Of a stretch of 25,724 nt of DNA, positions 7,787-16,617 are shown one piece after another. Under the pieces are notes generated by a model. It ran no database searches and was not told the DNA's origin. It was given only the letters and a program-made list of their open reading frames with translations. Source of the stretch: Bacteroidaceae bacterium (GTDB lineage: Bacteria > Bacteroidota > Bacteroidia > Bacteroidales > Bacteroidaceae); contig CAAGLA010000019.1 of NCBI GenBank assembly GCA_900770655.1, positions 1 to 25,724 on the forward strand. Reading direction: 5' to 3'. Each line of letters begins with the position of its first letter. Within the stretch, counting starts at the first letter, position 1. The translations under genes were made by a program, and so were the position numbers.

Positions 7787-9205
7787 TTATTCGTGGTTAT
7801 TTACTGTGCGCAGCACCTCTTCATCGACATAGACTTCGTACTTCTCGCGCAACCTCTCAACCCACTTGTCCTCGCAATATTTCTGGTAGTCGACAAGCAG
7901 AGCACCCTTAACGTCTCTGTACGATTCCGGCTTCGATATAACCTCTCCCACAACATCTACCACAGTAAAGCCATTACGCAAGGTTGCGCCTTCGCCTTGC
8001 CCAAAGACAAGTTTGTCTATAAACGGATTATCACCCACTGCAAACACGCCGAGTTCCACTCTTATAACACGCGCCGAATCGGCAGGCAATTTATCTTCGA
8101 GAAGTTCCTTGTAGTCGTAGTAATCCTCACCGTCTATTATGCTTTTAACCAGTTCCATATTTTCGGGGCTCTTGGCAAGTATGAGCGCACCACGGAAACG
8201 AGGAGTCTCAAACTTGTAGTTCCTCTTGTTCTTTCTGAAGAAACGCTTCATCCCCGACTCGTCATCGGCAACCTTGCTCCATACCTCGCGGTTAGAAACC
8301 TCAAAGAAGAGCAAACCTTCGTAATACTCACGCATAAGATTTCCGAATTCGGGATATTTCTCTTCGAGCAGGCTGTCCTCACGTGCGATAGCCTCCATAG
8401 GGGATATACCGCCGCCAAACTCTTCGGCCAACTGTTCGCCCCTCCTTACCATAGCCGCCTGACGTATATCCTGCTGCTCCAGCATATTTATTATTGCCGG
8501 TTTATACTCTTCAAATGTACCGAAAGGACGTGAGGATATACGTTTCACTATATGAAAACCCATAGGTGTCTCAAACGGCGCAGAGTACTCGCCGTCGGAA
8601 AGGGCAAATGCAACATTTTCAAATTCCTGATATGCCTGCCCGCGCAGAATTTCGAAAGGAGCAAGCGCTCTGGCAGGTATAGCAAAATACTCGGCTATCT
8701 CTTCGAAAGACTTGCCTTCCTGCAACATCTGCCGGGCTGAATCGGCACGCAACCTCGCAAGTTCAACAGCTGCAACATCTTCTTTTTGCTGAGCAATGAA
8801 TACAAGATGCGAGAACTTCACAAAACCATCGGCGTCAAATGTGGCAGAATCGGCAGCATATATTCTATGGGCCTCCTCTACAATAAAATTCTCATCTATC
8901 AAATAACTTTCTGCTATTTGGCTACGATCGTTGAGAAACTCTTCGCGTAGCGATGTCAGCGTATCGAGCTGCAATGCTTCGGCTTCGGCAACCTTCAGTT
9001 TGAAGTTTATGAACATTGGAAGATACTCCTCAACTGTCTGCGAGCCCTCGCTAAGATTGTTGTTGTTCTTGTTGTAGGCATACTCGAATTCAGAGCGAAG
9101 TATATCCTTCCCGTTTATTCTCATAAGCACGGGGTCGCTCACCTGCGCATTTACGCCTGTGACCACAAACAACAAAAGAGCAACTTTACAAAAAATGTTT
9201 TTCAT
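7787..9205 (-). CDS. PpiC/SurA-family periplasmic protein, parvulin domain lacking the usual loop
   Basis: The 472-residue protein has a signal peptide (1-20, GVNA-Q) and a SurA-type helical N-domain containing PVLMRINGKDILRSEFEYAY. A parvulin-like domain spans about 128-225: it starts VKFSHLVFIAQQ and ends FETPMGFHIVKRISS. The loop normally carrying S-x-D-x(3)-SA-x(2)-GG-x-LG is replaced by a short unrelated stretch, AIPARALAPFEILRG (175-189). The remaining C-terminal half is a second, weak PpiC-like region. A chaperone role without isomerase activity is more likely than a full enzyme. It begins 11 bp after guaB and belongs to the same run. Confidence 0.85.
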   Translation of the reverse strand: MKNIFCKVALLLFVVTGVNAQVSDPVLMRINGKDILRSEFEYAYNKNNNNLSEGSQTVEEYLPMFINFKLKVAEAEALQLDTLTSLREEFLNDRSQIAESYLIDENFIVEEAHRIYAADSATFDADGFVKFSHLVFIAQQKEDVAAVELARLRADSARQMLQEGKSFEEIAEYFAIPARALAPFEILRGQAYQEFENVAFALSDGEYSAPFETPMGFHIVKRISSRPFGTFEEYKPAIINMLEQQDIRQAAMVRRGEQLAEEFGGGISPMEAIAREDSLLEEKYPEFGNLMREYYEGLLFFEVSNREVWSKVADDESGMKRFFRKNKRNYKFETPRFRGALILAKSPENMELVKSIIDGEDYYDYKELLEDKLPADSARVIRVELGVFAVGDNPFIDKLVFGQGEGATLRNGFTVVDVVGEVISKPESYRDVKGALLVDYQKYCEDKWVERLREKYEVYVDEEVLRTVNNHE

Positions 9206-9216
9206 ATTCCGTTTCT

Positions 9217-10698
9217 TTATTCGGGACGACTATAGTTAGGAGCCTCACTTGTAATTGACACATCGTGCGGGTGACTTTCGAGCACACCGGCATTTGTAAT
9301 ACGCACAAACTTTGCATTATGCAACGCCTCGATATCCTTTGCGCCACAGTAACCCATACCCGAGCGCAGACCGCCTACCAGCTGGTAGATAACTTCGTAC
9401 AAGGTTCCTTTATATGGCACACGCGCTGCTATACCCTCGGGCACAAGCTTTTTCTTGTCGGCTGTGTCGGCTTGGAAATAGCGGTCTTTAGAGCCGTTCT
9501 CCATAGCTTCGAGAGAACCCATACCGCGGTACGACTTGAATTTACGGCCATTGAAGATTATTGTATCACCGGGAGACTCTTCTGTACCGGCAACAAGCGA
9601 ACCAATCATAACACAATAACCACCTGCAGCAAGAGCCTTAACAACATCGCCCGAATAGCGCAAGCCGCCGTCGGCAATCAAAGGCACTCCGGTACCCTCA
9701 AGAGCCTTTGCCACATCGTACACAGCCGACAACTGCGGAACACCCACACCAGCAACCACACGTGTGGTACATATTGAACCGGGGCCTATGCCCACCTTAA
9801 CGGCATCGGCACCTGCGTCGGCAAGCATTTTGGCAGCCTCGCCTGTAGCAACATTACCAACAACAATATCAATATTGGGGAATGCGGCCTTTGCCTCTTT
9901 TAGTTTATTTATGACACCGGCTGAATGACCGTGAGCGGTATCGATTATAATGGCATCTACACCGGCTTCGACAAGAGCTTTCATACGGTCCATAGCATCT
10001 ACGGTGACACCAACGCCGGCTGCGACCCTCAAACGGCCCTTGCTGTCTTTGCAGGCCATAGGCTTGTCTTTAGCTTTTGTAATGTCCTTGTATGTAATAA
10101 GACCAACCAGCTTGCCTTCGGAATCTATTACAGGAAGCTTTTCAATCTTGTTCTCGCGAAGAATCTTGGCTGCAGCCTCCATATCTGTTTTCTGGTGAGT
10201 TACAACCAGCTTTTCGGCAGGTGTCATAACTTCGCATATAGGGCGTGCCATATTGGTTTCAAAGCGCAGGTCACGGTTTGTTACAATACCGGCGAGTTTC
10301 TTGTCCTCGTTAACTACAGGAATACCGCCAATGTGATATTCGGCCATAATATCGAGAGCATCTTTCACTGTTGAAGAAGCACTGATGGTTACAGGGTCAT
10401 ATATCATACCGTTTTCGGCACGCTTTACAATAGCTACCTGATGCGCCTGCTCTGCAATGGACATATTCTTATGAATAACTCCAATACCGCCTTCACGGGC
10501 AATGGCAATAGCCATCTTTGCCTCGGTTACGGTATCCATTGCGGCCGTAACAAAAGGCACATTAAGTTCAATGTTTCTCGAAAACTTGGTTTTCAATGAA
10601 ACCTCTTTAGGCAACACCTCTGAGTATGCAGGAACCAACAGCACATCGTCATAGGTTAAGCCGTCCATTACTATTTTCTCTTTTATAAAATCATTCAT
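9217..10698 (-). CDS. guaB: Inosine-5'-monophosphate dehydrogenase
   Basis: This enzyme oxidizes IMP to XMP with NAD+, the rate-limiting step toward GMP. At 493 residues it has the standard architecture: a TIM barrel split by two CBS domains at about 100-210 (GGIPVVNEDKKLAGIVTNRD and KLPVIDSEGKLVGLITYKD). The catalytic loop GIGPGSICTTR holds the nucleophile Cys310 and Thr312. The substrate strand DTAHGHS is at 253-259. A flap sequence, YRGMGSLEAM, is also recognizable. No residue looks out of place. It lies 28 bp downstream of recQ, presumably on the same transcript; there is no functional link to the chaperone genes that follow. Confidence 0.98.
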   Translation of the reverse strand: MNDFIKEKIVMDGLTYDDVLLVPAYSEVLPKEVSLKTKFSRNIELNVPFVTAAMDTVTEAKMAIAIAREGGIGVIHKNMSIAEQAHQVAIVKRAENGMIYDPVTISASSTVKDALDIMAEYHIGGIPVVNEDKKLAGIVTNRDLRFETNMARPICEVMTPAEKLVVTHQKTDMEAAAKILRENKIEKLPVIDSEGKLVGLITYKDITKAKDKPMACKDSKGRLRVAAGVGVTVDAMDRMKALVEAGVDAIIIDTAHGHSAGVINKLKEAKAAFPNIDIVVGNVATGEAAKMLADAGADAVKVGIGPGSICTTRVVAGVGVPQLSAVYDVAKALEGTGVPLIADGGLRYSGDVVKALAAGGYCVMIGSLVAGTEESPGDTIIFNGRKFKSYRGMGSLEAMENGSKDRYFQADTADKKKLVPEGIAARVPYKGTLYEVIYQLVGGLRSGMGYCGAKDIEALHNAKFVRITNAGVLESHPHDVSITSEAPNYSRPE

Positions 10699-10726
10699 AA
10701 GACTATATTTTTATACTTTTAAACTC

Positions 10727-12901
10727 TTAATTACCCATTTCCGAAATGAATTTGACACGTACAAGACGTATCTCCTCTTCGGTATATTCACCGCCGAGTT
10801 CCTCTATTGCAATATCAATATTGTCGGTGTCGGAACTCTTGAAGTATTCATAAATTTCCTGAAGATTCTCTTCGTCGAGAATCTCTTCGAGGAAATAATC
10901 TATATTCAGTTTTGTACCGGAATATACAATAGACTCAATGTCGTCGAGCAGTTCATCAAACTCCACGCCCTTGCTTATAGCCAAGTCATCGAGAGCCACC
11001 TTGCGGTCTATAGCGCTTATTATAGAAACCTTCAGTTTCGACTTGTTGGCAACGGTCCTGATCCTTATATCTTCGGGACGGTCTATCTCATTGTCTTCGC
11101 AGTGGCGTTTTATCAGTGCACAGAACTCTTCGCCATACCTTTTAGCCTTTCCTTCACCCACACCCGGAATATTCTTCAGTTCCTCAATTGTTATGGGGTA
11201 TGTTGTTGCCATAGCCTCGAGTGAGGGGTCTTGGAATATTACATAAGGGGGCAGTTCCAGCTGCTTCGATAATTTCTTGCGAAGATTCTTAAGCATTGCA
11301 TATAGTTCAGGGTCTACTGCAAACGAACTGCCGGCCTGTACTACCGCCTCTTCGTCATCAAAGTCCCTGTCTTCGACAATCTTGAACGATGTAGGCTTCT
11401 TAAGGAAGGCATTTCCCTGCTTTGTAACCTTAAGAAGACCATAATTTTCTACATCCTTGTCGAGATAGCCGGCTATTAAGGCCTGCCTTATGACTGCGTT
11501 CCAGCGCTTGGCATCTTCGTCATCGCCACAGCCGAAACATTCCAGTTCGTCGTGCTTGTGCGATAGTATATCAGCAGTCTCCTTACCCAACAGCACATCT
11601 ATCACATAGTCTGTTTTAAAATTCTCCTTCAACGCCAATACGGTTTCAATAACAGCCTCGAGCAACTCTTTAGCTTCCACCTGTTTCTTGGGCGACTGGC
11701 AGTTGTCACAATTTCCACAATTTTCCACGTCGTAATTTTCGCCAAAATAGTGTAACAATAATTTTCTACGGCATACAGCCGATTCGGCGTATGCTGTTGT
11801 CTCGTGTAAAAGTTGCCTGCCTATGTATTGTTCGGCAAGCGGTTTTCCTTCGAGGAATTTTTCAAGTTTCTGCAAGTCCTTGCTATTGTAGAAGGCAATG
11901 CAACGTCCTTCACCACCGTCCCTGCCGGCACGGCCGGTCTCCTGATAGTAGCCTTCGAGGCTCTTAGGGATGTCGTAGTGAATCACGTAACGTACATCGG
12001 GTTTGTCTATACCCATACCGAAAGCAATGGTAGCGACTATTACATCAATCTTCTCCATTATGAAATCGTCCTGTGTCTGTGACCTCATAACAGAATCCAT
12101 TCCCGCGTGGTAGGGCTTGGCCGAAATCTCATTTGCCTGAAGTATTTCGGCAAGTTTAGTAACCGTGTTACGGCTAAGACAATAAATTATGCCCGACTTT
12201 CCGGGGTTCGACTTTATGAATTTTATAATTTCCTTGTCTACATCCTTTGTCTTTGAACGCACTTCGTAAAAGAGGTTCGGACGGTTGAACGAAGATTTAA
12301 AGTCGGGGGCATTCTGTATGCCCAAGTTCTTTTTTATATCGTCGCGCACCTTGCTTGTAGCCGTAGCCGTCAAAGCTATAACCGGAGCTTTTCCTATTTC
12401 GTTGATTATTGGGCGTATACGCCTATATTCGGGGCGGAAGTCGTGTCCCCACTCCGATATGCAATGCGCCTCGTCTATTGCATAAAACGATATTTTTATG
12501 CTTTTCAGAAATTCAACATTATCCTCCTTTGTCAACGACTCAGGAGCAACATAAAGCAATTTTGTCTTGCCCGAGAGGACATCGGCTTTCACCTCCTCTA
12601 TGGCCTGTTTTGTCAATGAAGAGTTCAGGAAATGGGCAACACCGTCCTCTTCATTGAGGTTTCTGATGGCATCGACCTGATTTTTCATCAAGGCAATCAA
12701 CGGCGATATTACTATTGCCGTACCATCCATAACGAGCGAAGGCAGCTGGTAGCACAAGGACTTACCGCCACCGGTAGGCATCAACACAAAGGCATCATTT
12801 CCTGCGAGCAGGTTCTTAATGACGGCCTCTTGATCGCCCTTAAACGTATCAAAACCGAAATTCTCTTTGAGAACTTCTGTCAAATTACACTTCTTCGTCA
12901 T
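10727..12901 (-). CDS. recQ: ATP-dependent DNA helicase RecQ
   Basis: RecQ is a 3'-to-5' helicase that processes stalled forks and recombination intermediates. The 724-residue product has Walker A TGGGKS (43-48), the DEAH box (143-146) and the aromatic-rich loop SEWGHDFRPEY. Motif VI is QETGRAGRDG (320-329). A zinc site uses Cys377, Cys395, Cys398 and Cys401, followed by the winged helix. An HRDC domain spans about 528-603 (PELYAMLKNLRKKL and NIPGVGEGKAKRYG). The last 120 residues form a further helix-rich extension. It is the first gene of the run ending at mutL, with a promoter close to its start. The two repair genes therefore bracket the operon. Confidence 0.97.
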   Translation of the reverse strand: MTKKCNLTEVLKENFGFDTFKGDQEAVIKNLLAGNDAFVLMPTGGGKSLCYQLPSLVMDGTAIVISPLIALMKNQVDAIRNLNEEDGVAHFLNSSLTKQAIEEVKADVLSGKTKLLYVAPESLTKEDNVEFLKSIKISFYAIDEAHCISEWGHDFRPEYRRIRPIINEIGKAPVIALTATATSKVRDDIKKNLGIQNAPDFKSSFNRPNLFYEVRSKTKDVDKEIIKFIKSNPGKSGIIYCLSRNTVTKLAEILQANEISAKPYHAGMDSVMRSQTQDDFIMEKIDVIVATIAFGMGIDKPDVRYVIHYDIPKSLEGYYQETGRAGRDGGEGRCIAFYNSKDLQKLEKFLEGKPLAEQYIGRQLLHETTAYAESAVCRRKLLLHYFGENYDVENCGNCDNCQSPKKQVEAKELLEAVIETVLALKENFKTDYVIDVLLGKETADILSHKHDELECFGCGDDEDAKRWNAVIRQALIAGYLDKDVENYGLLKVTKQGNAFLKKPTSFKIVEDRDFDDEEAVVQAGSSFAVDPELYAMLKNLRKKLSKQLELPPYVIFQDPSLEAMATTYPITIEELKNIPGVGEGKAKRYGEEFCALIKRHCEDNEIDRPEDIRIRTVANKSKLKVSIISAIDRKVALDDLAISKGVEFDELLDDIESIVYSGTKLNIDYFLEEILDEENLQEIYEYFKSSDTDNIDIAIEELGGEYTEEEIRLVRVKFISEMGN

Positions 12902-12924
12902 TTTACAATATGCCTATTTGAAAA

Positions 12925-12956
12925 CAAAGTTATAAATATATAAATAAATCGCGCAA
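12925..12956 (-). promoter_or_regulatory. Candidate recQ operon promoter
   Basis: Minus-strand TAACTTTG (12932-12925) matches TAnnTTTG. A TTG (12956-12954) lies 21 bp upstream, a partial match to the -33 box. The start would fall near 12918, giving a leader of under 20 nt before the recQ ATG at 12901. Confidence 0.5.
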
Positions 12957-12978
12957 CTTTTTTCAAATATATTTTCAT

Positions 12979-13102
12979 AAATATTGCAAAAACGAACAAA
13001 AGATAAAACTTGTTTTAGCTTTTGCAGTGAGTGCAATAAATATTCGGCGAAGCCAAATATTGCAAAAACGAACAAAAGATAAAGCTTGCTTTAACTTTTG
13101 CA
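12979..13102. repeat. Two-copy 48-bp direct repeat with internal hairpin
   Basis: Copies at 12979-13026 and 13055-13102 are spaced exactly 76 bp apart and differ at three positions. Each contains a hairpin (12997-13024 and 13073-13100): arm CAAAAG pairs with CTTTTG, then a mismatch, then TAAAAC pairs with GTTTTA in copy 1 and TAAAGC with GCTTTA in copy 2. The 28-bp spacer holds a further hairpin (GGC-gaa-GCC within AATATT arms) that can extend into copy 2. The unit lies between the clpX terminator and the recQ promoter. It does not look like CRISPR and contains no open frame. Confidence 0.75.
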
Positions 13103-13144
13103 TTATACAAAAAGTGTGACCGTGCGGTCACACTTTTTGTATAA
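13103..13144 (-). terminator. Strong terminator after clpX
   Basis: A perfect 20-bp inverted repeat (13103-13122 with 13125-13144) surrounds a TG centre. The stem core is GTGTGACCG/CGGTCACAC, flanked by A and T runs, so it could act in both directions. It starts 15 bp past the clpX stop and insulates recQ from the clp genes. Confidence 0.9.
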
Positions 13145-13159
13145 TCACATCACTCACCA

Positions 13160-14383
13160 CTACTCGGCACATTGCAAAGAGTTGTTCTTTTCAACCTGCT
13201 TGCGGGCATACTCCTTCGTTATCCTGCAACTCTTGACACCCGAAGAGGGAATCTCGAACATCTTGTCCATCATAATAGTCTCCACTATCGAGCGCAACCC
13301 GCGGGCGCCAAGTTTGTACTCCATTGCCACATCAACAATATAATCGAGCGCCGATGTATCGAAGGTCAACTTCACGCCATCCATCTCCATTAGCTTAACA
13401 TACTGCTTTATTACAGAGTTCTTGGGTTCTGTGAGAATTCTGCGCAGAGTATCACGGGTGAGAGGGCGCAACGATGTCAGTATGGGCAAGCGCCCGATAA
13501 TTTCCGGTATCAGTCCAAAGGAGCGCAAGTCCTGCGGTGCCACATAGCGCATCATATCCTCTTTGTCGAGCGTTGTCCTGTTCTGCACCGAATCGTAACC
13601 TACGACGTGGGTATTCAGTCTTTGGGCAATCTTCTTCTCAATACCGTCGAACGCACCGCCACAAATAAAGAGTATATGTTTGGTATTTACAGGAATCATC
13701 TTCTGTTCGGGGTGCTTACGGCCTCCCTGAGGCGGGACATTCACCACTGAACCTTCGAGAAGTTTAAGAAGCCCCTGCTGCACACCCTCTCCGCTCACAT
13801 CGCGTGTAATAGAAGGATTATCACCTTTGCGTGCAATCTTGTCTATTTCATCTATAAACACAATGCCACGCTCAGCCTCCTCAACATTATAGTCGGCAAC
13901 CTGAAGCAGCCTCGTCAGAAGACTTTCTATATCTTCGCCCACATAACCGGCTTCGGTCAGCACAGTAGCATCGACGATGGTGAAAGGAACCTTCAACAAA
14001 CGGGCTATTGTACGTGCAAGCAAAGTCTTGCCTGTACCCGTGCTGCCAACCATAATAATGTTGCTCTTCTCAATCTCGACATCGTCGTTGCCGCAGCGTT
14101 GCATAAGACGCTTGTAATGGTTGTAAACCGACACAGCAAGCGCACACTTGGCCTCGTCCTGCCCAATGACATATTCATCGAGAAAAGCCTTAATCTCTTT
14201 TGGCTTAGGCAGTTCGGCCAAAGCAAAATCGTTCTTTGGCAGCAAATTCTCTTCGCGCAAAATGTTGTGGGCCTGTTCAACACAGTCGTTGCATATATAG
14301 CCGGTCATACCGGTCATAAGCAAACCGACTTCATCTTCGGCCCTGCCACAAAAGCTACATTTTCTCTTCCCCTTTTCAGCCAT
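13160..14383 (-). CDS. clpX: ATP-dependent Clp protease, unfoldase subunit ClpX
   Basis: ClpX is a hexameric AAA+ unfoldase that feeds proteins into ClpP. The 407-residue product has the N-terminal zinc-binding domain (Cys9, Cys12, Cys31, Cys34), Walker A GSTGTGKT (113-120), pore loop GYVGED (146-151), Walker B FIDEID (176-181) and the sensor-2 stretch KLGARGLRSI near the C terminus. Where E. coli has the ClpP-docking IGF tripeptide, this protein has VGY (about 261-263), which I recall also from Bacteroides. Length is normal. It starts 7 bp after clpP and is surely co-transcribed with it. Confidence 0.98.
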   Translation of the reverse strand: MAEKGKRKCSFCGRAEDEVGLLMTGMTGYICNDCVEQAHNILREENLLPKNDFALAELPKPKEIKAFLDEYVIGQDEAKCALAVSVYNHYKRLMQRCGNDDVEIEKSNIIMVGSTGTGKTLLARTIARLLKVPFTIVDATVLTEAGYVGEDIESLLTRLLQVADYNVEEAERGIVFIDEIDKIARKGDNPSITRDVSGEGVQQGLLKLLEGSVVNVPPQGGRKHPEQKMIPVNTKHILFICGGAFDGIEKKIAQRLNTHVVGYDSVQNRTTLDKEDMMRYVAPQDLRSFGLIPEIIGRLPILTSLRPLTRDTLRRILTEPKNSVIKQYVKLMEMDGVKLTFDTSALDYIVDVAMEYKLGARGLRSIVETIMMDKMFEIPSSGVKSCRITKEYARKQVEKNNSLQCAE

Positions 14384-14390
14384 TGCCTTT

Positions 14391-15062
14391 TTATTTTTTA
14401 CGCGACAGAACGCGGTCTACCATACCATACTCCTGAGCCTCTACAGCTGTCATCCAATAGTCGCGGTCACTGTCGGCCCACACCTTGTCGTATGGCTGGT
14501 GGCTGTGGTCCGATATTATTGTATAAAGTTCCTTCTTAAGCTTCTGAATTTCACGCGCAGTTATCTCGATATCACTTGCCTGACCCTGCACGCCACCCAG
14601 AGGCTGGTGTATCATAACACGGCTGTGCGTCAATGCAGAACGTTTGCCCTCGCAGCCCGACACCAGCAGAACCGCAGCCATACTCGCAGCCATACCGGTA
14701 CATATAGTAGCCACATCGCTGTTTATGAACTGCATTGTGTCATAAATGCCCAAGCCAGCATAAACCGACCCACCGGGCGAGTTTATATATATTGAAATGT
14801 CCTTGCCGCTATCGACAGAGTCGAGATACAAGAGCTGAGCCTGCAAGGTATTGGCTGTGTAATCGTCTATTTGGGTTCCGAGGAAGATAATCCTGTCCAT
14901 CATTAAACGCGAGAACACATCCATTTGAGTAACGTTCAACTGGCGCTCCTCCAAAATATAGGGGTTAAGATACTGCGACTGCGCCTTAATGACATCGTCG
15001 AGCACCATACTGTTCATACCAAGATGCTTGGTAGCATATTTTCTAAAATCATCTCTCTCCAT
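14391..15062 (-). CDS. clpP: ATP-dependent Clp protease, proteolytic subunit ClpP
   Basis: ClpP is the serine-protease barrel partner of ClpX. I chose the ATG at 15062 (protein starts MERDDFRKYATKHLG, 223 residues) over an in-frame GTG nine bases upstream, because Bacteroides homologues begin at this point. Catalytic residues from this start are Ser127 in TGMAASMAA, His152 in MIHQPLGG and Asp201 in DRDYWM. The N-terminal segment before the usual ClpP core is about 30 residues long, the Bacteroidota form. An intrinsic terminator lies between tig and this gene, so its expression depends on read-through or an unseen promoter. Confidence 0.97.
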   Translation of the reverse strand: MERDDFRKYATKHLGMNSMVLDDVIKAQSQYLNPYILEERQLNVTQMDVFSRLMMDRIIFLGTQIDDYTANTLQAQLLYLDSVDSGKDISIYINSPGGSVYAGLGIYDTMQFINSDVATICTGMAASMAAVLLVSGCEGKRSALTHSRVMIHQPLGGVQGQASDIEITAREIQKLKKELYTIISDHSHQPYDKVWADSDRDYWMTAVEAQEYGMVDRVLSRKK

Positions 15063-15095
15063 ACACAACACTATATTAGAAACGGTTATTTAAAA

Positions 15096-15143
15096 AACCG
15101 TTCCGGTTTCTGCGGCACAACATACCGCAGAACCAGAACGGTT
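15096..15143 (-). terminator. Intrinsic terminator / attenuator between tig and clpP
   Basis: On the minus strand, an 18-19 bp stem with one bulge and one mismatch (outer arms AACCGTTC/GAACGGTT, inner arms CTGCGG/CCGCAG) is followed by a T-rich tract. It sits 17 bp after the tig stop and 33 bp before the clpP ATG. A second AACCGTT copy on the transcript (15087-15081) could pair with the 3' arm, giving an alternative fold. Confidence 0.75.
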
Positions 15144-15160
15144 AGTTGTCTTTATATCAA

Positions 15161-16507
15161 TTAAGCGTTTTCAGACACCTTTTTGTTGAAATCCTCAACA
15201 GAAATATTCTCTTCGGCAAGAGTTATGGCACCCTTGACAGATGCGATGAGCTTAACATCCACAGCGCGGTTTATAAGAGCCTCGCGTGTCTTTTCCTGCT
15301 TCAGCATCTCCTTAGCATAGTTCTCGAGAAGGTCGTCGGGCACATTTGCCATACCGTACTGCGCAAACTGGTCGCGTGTAGCATCCTTAGCAACAGAGAG
15401 AACATCGTTGTCGTCAATCTTAATCTCATACTTCTTGGCAAGCTGCTCCTTAATCAAATGCCAAGAGAGTTCTGTGAGGCTCTTCTGGAAATCCTCCTCG
15501 CTGACAGCCTCAGCACCTTCGGCCTTGTTGGAATCCATTATGCGACGGAGTATAGACTCGTTGAATTCAAACTTGCCGAGCTTCTCCATAAGATATGCAC
15601 GGACATCCATAAGAAGTTTATAGTCGCTCTCGACCTCGAAACGTGCAGCAAACTGCTCGGCTATCTTGGCACGGAACTCCTCTTCGCTCTTTACTGCATC
15701 CTTGCCAAAAGCAGAATCGAACACGTTCTGGTTCAACTCGCTTGCGACAAAACGTGTAATTTCTGTAACTGCGTATGTAAACTCACCGTTGTGGGCAGAA
15801 ACCTCGCCCTTCTCTACCTTAAGCAGCGATGCGAGTTCGGCCTCGTTGCCGTCGTATGCTGTGAACGGGTTGAATGTAACCACGTCGTTCACCTTTGCAC
15901 CGGCAAAGAGAGCCTTCTGGTCGTCGTTCTTCATATAAGAAGGCATCATAACAGCCTCACGCACAACAACGCCGCCCTCTACAGCTTCGGTCAAAGTACC
16001 TTTGAGCATATCGCCGTTCTCGTACGACTCAACCTGCTTGTACTCGCCGCAACGCTGAGCGAAAGCATTCACTTGCCCCTCTATCATTTCCTCTGTAGGC
16101 TGTATGCGATAGTATGGAAGGCTGTCGTTCTTGTCGAGTACAGCGTCGAACTTAGGAGCAAGAGCTATTTCAAACTCAAAAGTAAACTCCTTGTCTTCGG
16201 CCATATTTATACCTGCCTGCTGTGCCTCAATAGGCAGAGGCTCGCCAAGCATATCAACCTTGTTCTCTCTAATGTACTCAAAAATTTTTGTCTGCAAGAG
16301 CTTGTTAATCTCTTCGGCCTTAACAGCTGTACCATACTGCTTCTTTATAAGGCCCATAGGAACCATTCCGGGACGGAAACCGGGGATATTTGCCTTCTGA
16401 CGGAAGTTCTTCAACTGTTTTTCTACCAATGCTGAATAATCGGCCTCCTGAATGTTAACCGAAAGAATTGCGCTTGTAGCGTCTTGTGTCTTAAGTGTAA
16501 ATTCCAT
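15161..16507 (-). CDS. tig: Trigger factor (ribosome-associated chaperone)
   Basis: Trigger factor binds the ribosome exit tunnel and shields nascent chains. I start it at the ATG at 16507 (MEFTLKTQDATSAILSV, 448 residues); an upstream in-frame extension to 16570 looks non-native. The ribosome-docking signature is IPGFRPGMVPMG (41-52), close to the canonical GFRxGKxP. The middle, FKBP-like domain contains MPSYMKNDDQKALFAGAKVN and TFNPFTAYDGNEAELASLL. It lacks most FKBP active-site aromatics, as usual in this phylum. The C-terminal helical arms complete the protein. Gene order tig-clpP-clpX is conserved widely in bacteria and supports the call. Confidence 0.96.
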   Translation of the reverse strand: MEFTLKTQDATSAILSVNIQEADYSALVEKQLKNFRQKANIPGFRPGMVPMGLIKKQYGTAVKAEEINKLLQTKIFEYIRENKVDMLGEPLPIEAQQAGINMAEDKEFTFEFEIALAPKFDAVLDKNDSLPYYRIQPTEEMIEGQVNAFAQRCGEYKQVESYENGDMLKGTLTEAVEGGVVVREAVMMPSYMKNDDQKALFAGAKVNDVVTFNPFTAYDGNEAELASLLKVEKGEVSAHNGEFTYAVTEITRFVASELNQNVFDSAFGKDAVKSEEEFRAKIAEQFAARFEVESDYKLLMDVRAYLMEKLGKFEFNESILRRIMDSNKAEGAEAVSEEDFQKSLTELSWHLIKEQLAKKYEIKIDDNDVLSVAKDATRDQFAQYGMANVPDDLLENYAKEMLKQEKTREALINRAVDVKLIASVKGAITLAEENISVEDFNKKVSENA

Positions 16508-16586
16508 TATAAAATATTTTAATAATTTCTCTGTAAAAGGGCGCACAGGACGGCACGCCGCACCATACACGCCACACCAATGTATA

Positions 16587-16617
16587 CTCTAATCCTAAAT
16601 TAGAGCGTGCAAAAATA
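16587..16617 (-). promoter_or_regulatory. Candidate tig -7 box and downstream inverted repeat
   Basis: Minus-strand TATTTTTG (16617-16610) matches TAnnTTTG about 103 bp before the tig ATG. Just downstream is an inverted repeat CTCTAAT/ATTAGAG with a 5-bp centre (16587-16605), placed where an operator or leader hairpin would sit. The nearest upstream TTTG is only 14 bp away, too close for a classic -33 box, so this is tentative. Confidence 0.35.

Noticed and set aside
12979..13102. CRISPR-like array
   Set aside because: There are only two copies, the repeat (48 bp) is longer than the spacer (28 bp), and the copies hold internal hairpins with structure-preserving changes. No cas gene is present.
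15146..16435. Long plus-strand open frame (429 codons) opposite tig
   Set aside because: It lies antisense to a well-conserved chaperone gene, and the product is a string of Leu, His and Cys without domain logic. It is a shadow of codon use in tig.
16508..16570. N-terminal extension of trigger factor by 21 codons
   Set aside because: The extension (MYGAACRPVRPF...) does not resemble any trigger factor start, while the internal ATG at 16507 gives the conserved beginning.
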